From Deltaproteobacteria bacterium (GTDB lineage: Bacteria > Myxococcota_A > Polyangia > HGW-17), in NCBI GenBank assembly GCA_003249585.1, contig QKIM01000174.1, positions 1 to 8,360 on the forward strand: a stretch of 8,360 bases of DNA, written 5' to 3'. Both the position numbers and the translations under genes were made by a program. Every line of letters starts with the position of its first letter. Position 1 is the stretch's first letter. This document shows, in pieces, positions 5,891-8,360 of the stretch. The notes under the pieces are model-generated. The model was not told the DNA's origin, searched no databases, and saw only the letters and a program-made list of their open reading frames with translations.

Positions 5891-6673
5891 TCAAGGAAGA
5901 AGGGCTCGGAAGCGGTCTTGCGCGAGGAGAACTGGTAGCGCCAGGGGGCCCCCGAAGGCGAGGGCGCCCAGGAGCAGGAGGCGGGTCTGGGGGGTGATCT
6001 GAGCCGCTGAGATCAACCCGTCGATCTGCTCCAAGGTCCGGGTCTTGACCCATCTGTTCACCCGGGCCGCCAGCGCGACGGAGGCGTGGAAGTCGGCGCT
6101 GGCGGCGGCGGCCCCGTACTGCCTGGCCGTCCGCGCCAGATACTTCTTTTCCAGCGGCACATCACGGGCGACCCAGAGGCGGCTGGCCAGGGAGAAGCTG
6201 GTAGAGGCGTGCCGGGCAGACGCCCGGAGCGTTCCTGCCCCTCCCCCGAGGAGCGCCGCGTCCTTAATGCCGAAGGCCTTCAGCGCGGCACGAAGGCTCT
6301 CTCCCCGTGCCCCCTCAAGGACCAGGGACAGGGCGTCCCCGACACTGAGCCCGGAGATGTGGAGATTCCCCGCGGTCCTGCCGCGCACCTCCTTGTAGAG
6401 CTTGAAGGTGAACCGGTTCATCGCCTCGGCGTACAGCCTCATCTTCCCGGCATCCAGGGTCACAGGCGGAGGCGGGGCGACCGGCCGGGGTTTTCCAATC
6501 CCCGGCGCCATGTCTGCAGGTTGTCCACTGCCGGGCGCCACCGGCGCCATGGCCTTCTTCGCTGCCGTGGGTTCGGACATCGCCGGCCCCGACGCGACAC
6601 GATTCTCCTCCCGCTTCGACGTCCCACACCCGATCCAGAGCCAAACCGATACCGAGATGATGACCTTCTTCAT
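5891..6673 (-). CDS. serpin N-terminal part as currently framed (lipoprotein signal, linker, N-terminal fold)
   Basis: This is the 5' reading frame of the broken serpin, 260 codons as it stands. The ATG at 6673 follows GGAGG by 6 bases and opens MKKVIISVSVWLWIGC, a lipoprotein-type signal. Cys16 follows Gly; the Trp at -3 is an atypical lipobox residue. A longer frame from 6793 lacks a signal-like start. Residues about 17-78 are a Pro/Ala-rich linker (VAPGSGQPADMAPG, VAPPPP). Serpin homology begins near residue 83 at AEAMNRFTFKLYKEV, with NLHISGLSVGDALSLVLEGA matching the family's 'N.f.SPlSi..aL....GA.g.T' region; the usual SP after S is replaced by GL. The tail after AFGGP is out-of-frame peptide, not serpin. 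Confidence 0.75.
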   Translation of the reverse strand: MKKVIISVSVWLWIGCGTSKREENRVASGPAMSEPTAAKKAMAPVAPGSGQPADMAPGIGKPRPVAPPPPVTLDAGKMRLYAEAMNRFTFKLYKEVRGRTAGNLHISGLSVGDALSLVLEGARGESLRAALKAFGIKDAALLGGGAGTLRASARHASTSFSLASRLWVARDVPLEKKYLARTARQYGAAAASADFHASVALAARVNRWVKTRTLEQIDGLISAAQITPQTRLLLLGALAFGGPLALPVLLAQDRFRALLP

Positions 6674-6728
6674 ACCCGACCTCCATCTTTCATCCGCCGA
6701 TCTTATCGCATACTCGGCCCTGATTGAA

Positions 6729-6743
6729 CCGCGAAGATCGCGG
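6729..6743. other. short hairpin upstream of the serpin gene
   Basis: CCGCGA-AGA-TCGCGG is a perfect 6-bp stem with a 3-base loop. It lies in the 161-base gap between the nuclease stop and the serpin start. There is no T-run on the minus strand, so a terminator role is uncertain. It may be a leader structure of the serpin mRNA. Confidence 0.3.
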
Positions 6744-6787
6744 CATGCTCCATTGGTGTCCAGCATCTGATCCCGCAAAGCAAATCC

Positions 6788-6834
6788 CCCCACTCTCCTG
6801 TCGTATTATACGAATAATATAGGGACTGGTGGGG
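6788..6834. repeat. nested palindromes abutting the nuclease stop codon
   Basis: Outer arms CCCCAC (6788-6793) and GTGGGG (6829-6834) enclose an AT-rich core. The core holds a perfect 13-bp palindrome TCGTAT-T-ATACGA (6801-6813) overlapping a second inverted repeat, TATTAT-ACGA-ATAATA (6804-6819). The right arm touches the nuclease stop codon (6835-6837). It could be a transcription terminator without a good T-run, a binding site upstream of the serpin, or a scar at the edge of a transferred segment. Confidence 0.4.
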
Positions 6835-7917
6835 CTACGCCCATTTTTCCGCAGCAGCCCTGAGCTTGTCAGAAAATTTGTATATCTCCTCGGTGCCATT
6901 TATTACGTGTCTTGTCTCATTCTTGTCATCATCCAGAAGGCCCAGGTATTTCGTGGTTCGATTCAGATGAAGTCGGCAGATTGGCTTTCTGTTGTTGTCA
7001 TCGATGAGAATCCCAAAATAGGATTTTGTATCTCTAAATGTTATCCGCTCAGGAGGCAACACACTGCAAATTATAGCTTTTACGATATGGTATCCTTCCA
7101 TTTCCTCTTCGGTCGTGACAATATCGGAAGAAGCTTCTTCAGGACTGACGTCCGTAGGCTGAGCAGTATCATTTTCCAGGTTCCTGCCCGAGACCTCATC
7201 CTCCTTTTCCAATGCGAGCCGTAACCGATTGCCAACCTGGTCACTGATAAATTGATTTAAGGCCCTCTTCACCAATTCGGAAAACTGCTCCTTCGCCGCT
7301 GCGGTGAATCGTCCTTTGGGATGTGTCCGGGTAAAAAAGAATTTTACAAACTCCTCATCTGGCTCCGTGAGTTGCTGCGTTAAAACATTTCGTATTCCCG
7401 AGACGTATTTCAGGCCAATAGCGGCAGAGAGCATATTTTCAAGATCAAAATGCTCCTTCGTCAATCGTTGAAGCTGTTGCAGCAAATTGTCACGGAGATC
7501 GGAGAGATCTATGGTGAGGAACGGGTTGGAGTCCATGACATTAGGTTCATCGATATCGGAGTAGAACTGATATACCACCCCATTTGTAAGAACAGCGATC
7601 CTGGCTTTCACAACTGAAAAATAGCGGTACAGTTGACTGGAATGTTCAATCTTCAACGTTTCGCCCGCCTTTTTTGCCTCGATCAACATAATCACATCAT
7701 CGCCAAATTTTATTGCATAATCTACCTTTTCCCCCTTTTTAACACCCACGTCTGCTGAATACTCAGGAACGACTTCCAAGGGATTAAAGACATCATACCC
7801 TATCGCCTTTATAAACGGCATGACCAGCGCGTTTTTTGTTGCTTCTTCAGTCTCAAGCAAACCCTTAAGAGATGGAACTCTTTGCGCAAGCTCTTTAATT
7901 TGTTCAACAAACGACAT
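6835..7917 (-). CDS. stand-alone type I restriction HsdR-N-like nuclease
   Basis: The 360-residue product begins MSFVEQIKEL with a strong AGGAGG (7923-7928) 5 bases upstream. The N-terminal part (about 15-130) is an HsdR N-terminal (HSDR_N) PD-(D/E)xK nuclease. It shows Glu24/25 on the first helix, FIKAIGYDVFNPLEVVPE, Asp66 in KVDYAI, Glu80-x-Lys82 in IEAKK, and the QxxxY motif Q95LYRY99 typical of type I restriction nucleases. The middle (about 150-270) is helical and acidic. The C-terminal part (about 271-356, EEMEGYHIVKAIICSVLPP, DTKSYFGILIDDNNRKPICR) is a separate conserved module often found with stand-alone HsdR-N proteins; its role is unknown to me. There is no helicase motor, and no methylase or specificity gene is in the window. 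The gene is clearly AT-richer than its neighbours (many AAA, ATT and TTT codons), which suggests acquisition by transfer. It is a predicted DNA-cleaving, possibly defence-related enzyme; activity is unproven. Confidence 0.88.
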   Translation of the reverse strand: MSFVEQIKELAQRVPSLKGLLETEEATKNALVMPFIKAIGYDVFNPLEVVPEYSADVGVKKGEKVDYAIKFGDDVIMLIEAKKAGETLKIEHSSQLYRYFSVVKARIAVLTNGVVYQFYSDIDEPNVMDSNPFLTIDLSDLRDNLLQQLQRLTKEHFDLENMLSAAIGLKYVSGIRNVLTQQLTEPDEEFVKFFFTRTHPKGRFTAAAKEQFSELVKRALNQFISDQVGNRLRLALEKEDEVSGRNLENDTAQPTDVSPEEASSDIVTTEEEMEGYHIVKAIICSVLPPERITFRDTKSYFGILIDDNNRKPICRLHLNRTTKYLGLLDDDKNETRHVINGTEEIYKFSDKLRAAAEKWA

Positions 7918-8241
7918 AATTTCCTCCTGATTAAAAGTAAACTCCTAACTTCAAATCACATTTTCCCATTAATATAGTATCGCCTCACATGGAAAATAAA
8001 AACATATTCTTTCAGATTAGTATTAATAGAGTCCAATTCTGTCCTCGACCTCGGCACGTGGGCAGGAAGGAATGGGGCCTTCGGCGTTCACCGTGCGGTT
8101 CCCGGTGGTCGCCGAAAGACACGATGACCACCTATCCCCGGGGGAACTTCACCGATGGACGGCTGCAGGGCTGTTTTTCCTGCGGTAGATGATCGGTGGG
8201 TGGACGAAACACCCCTGGAGATGCAATAAGGTATGTCAACC

Positions 8242-8303
8242 CTTGAGCACAAAGAAAACGAATCTTTGGGGTCAGACAAGAGGGTAGACTTGTGCGTCTC
8301 AAG
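8242..8303. repeat. long bulged inverted repeat
   Basis: CTTGAGCACAA (8242-8252) pairs with TTGTG-CGT-CTCAAG (8290-8303), giving an 11-bp stem with a 3-base bulge and a 37-base loop. Inside, ACAAG (8276-8280) could alternatively pair with CTTGT (8289-8293). The loop includes TTTGGGGTCAGAC. It may be a structured RNA or a mobile-element end. Confidence 0.4.
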
Positions 8304-8315
8304 CATCTCTGCTAT

Positions 8316-8329
8316 CTCTCAATTGAGAG
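8316..8329. repeat. 14-bp perfect palindrome flanked by CTGCTA direct repeats
   Basis: CTCTCAATTGAGAG is a perfect palindrome. CTGCTA occurs immediately around it at 8309-8314 and 8330-8335, a 21-base spacing. The direct-repeat-plus-palindrome layout is like a recombinase or regulator site, but no protein gene here explains it. Confidence 0.45.
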
Positions 8330-8360
8330 CTGCTAGATCTCGATTTTGGGCATCCACTGT

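Larger units (their letters stand above)
5299..6673 (-). pseudogene. serpin-family lipoprotein, single-base frameshift
   Basis: The two halves of one serpin lie in different frames. The first frame reads through 'NRWVKTRTLEQIDGLI', 'TRLLLLGALAFGGP' and then leaves serpin homology at the GGGGGCCCCC run (5944-5953), stopping at 5891. Removing one base from that run gives AFGGP-WRYQFSSRKTASEPF and continues in the second frame through the conserved breach, reactive loop and C-terminal strands. The repaired protein would be about 457 residues: lipoprotein signal, Pro/Ala-rich linker and an essentially complete serpin fold of normal size. No other lesion is visible, so this is either a very recent inactivation, a phase-variable run, or a base-calling or assembly error. 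Serpins trap target proteases irreversibly. A lipid-anchored form would act at the cell envelope, for example against host, competitor or self proteases. The gene converges on the kinase with no evident functional link. Confidence 0.85.
7918..8360. other. right-hand region without a convincing gene
   Basis: About 7929-8040 is AT-rich and probably contains the nuclease promoter; I see TTTCCA and ATATTAAT-like elements on the minus strand near 7966-7993 but no convincing -35/-10 pair. From 8041 to 8220 the composition shifts to GC-rich. Short frames exist (38 codons from 8072, plus strand; 72 codons at 8088-8306, minus strand), but neither has recognisable homology or a well-placed ribosome-binding site. 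From 8221 to the edge the DNA carries several inverted repeats, listed separately. The mosaic composition suggests decayed mobile or accessory DNA, which I cannot identify. Confidence 0.4.

Noticed and set aside
5302..5997. 231-codon plus-strand frame opposite the serpin
   Set aside because: The serpin signature on the minus strand (FDHPFLYF, GRVMVP) explains this stretch; the plus frame is charged low-complexity sequence.
8088..8306. 72-codon minus-strand frame at the right edge
   Set aside because: It has no ribosome-binding site and no recognisable motif, and it overlaps the inverted repeat; not supported as a gene.
8041..8360. Group II intron or insertion-sequence remnant
   Set aside because: Composition and hairpins are suggestive, but I could not find a domain V/VI-like hairpin, an RT motif or a transposase motif in any frame.

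Overview
The window comes from a GC-rich genome. Most of it is GC-rich with strong G/C bias at third codon positions. It encodes two lipoproteins, an outer-membrane beta-barrel-like protein, a multi-PAS hybrid histidine kinase and a DUF2089-type regulator. The Asn/Thr/Ser-rich linker after the lipobox of one lipoprotein, the bacterial serpin and the large soluble hybrid kinase would suit a Myxococcota or related 'deltaproteobacterial' lineage. That placement is inference: there is no rRNA or other marker here.

Layout. (1) 1-718, minus strand: a two-gene unit of a small DUF2089-like helix-turn-helix protein and, overlapping it by ATGA, a secreted protein that runs off the left edge. Its leader (about 733-806) is a strikingly AT-rich tract with an inverted repeat and a 27-bp periodicity, probably the promoter and operator. 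(2) 987-2356, plus strand: a lipoprotein with three perfect 18-bp repeats in its linker, then an outer-membrane-type protein of unknown function, each with its own leader. (3) 2446-5220, plus strand: a 924-residue soluble hybrid kinase (GAF-like, PAS, PAS, PAS, HisKA, HATPase, receiver), preceded by a good sigma-70-like promoter with a 13-bp palindrome at the expected transcription start. (4) 5299-6673, minus strand and convergent with the kinase: a lipoprotein serpin split into two reading frames by one extra base in a GGGGGCCCCC run. (5) 6835-7917, minus strand: a visibly AT-richer gene for a stand-alone type I restriction HsdR-N-like nuclease with an intact PD-(D/E)xK core and no methylase or specificity partner in the window. 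(6) 7918-8360: no convincing gene, but several inverted repeats, including a bulged stem at 8242-8303 and a 14-bp palindrome at 8316-8329.

Functionally the window is a mosaic, not one pathway. The regulator/secreted-protein pair looks like a self-controlled cassette. The kinase has no output domain and its partner is not here. The lipoproteins, barrel-like protein and serpin are cell-envelope genes. The nuclease and right-hand flank look like a horizontally acquired accessory segment. I found no multi-gene novel system I can defend. The best leads are the AT-rich operator array, the palindrome at the kinase promoter, the broken serpin, and the solitary nuclease with the structured DNA on both sides of it.
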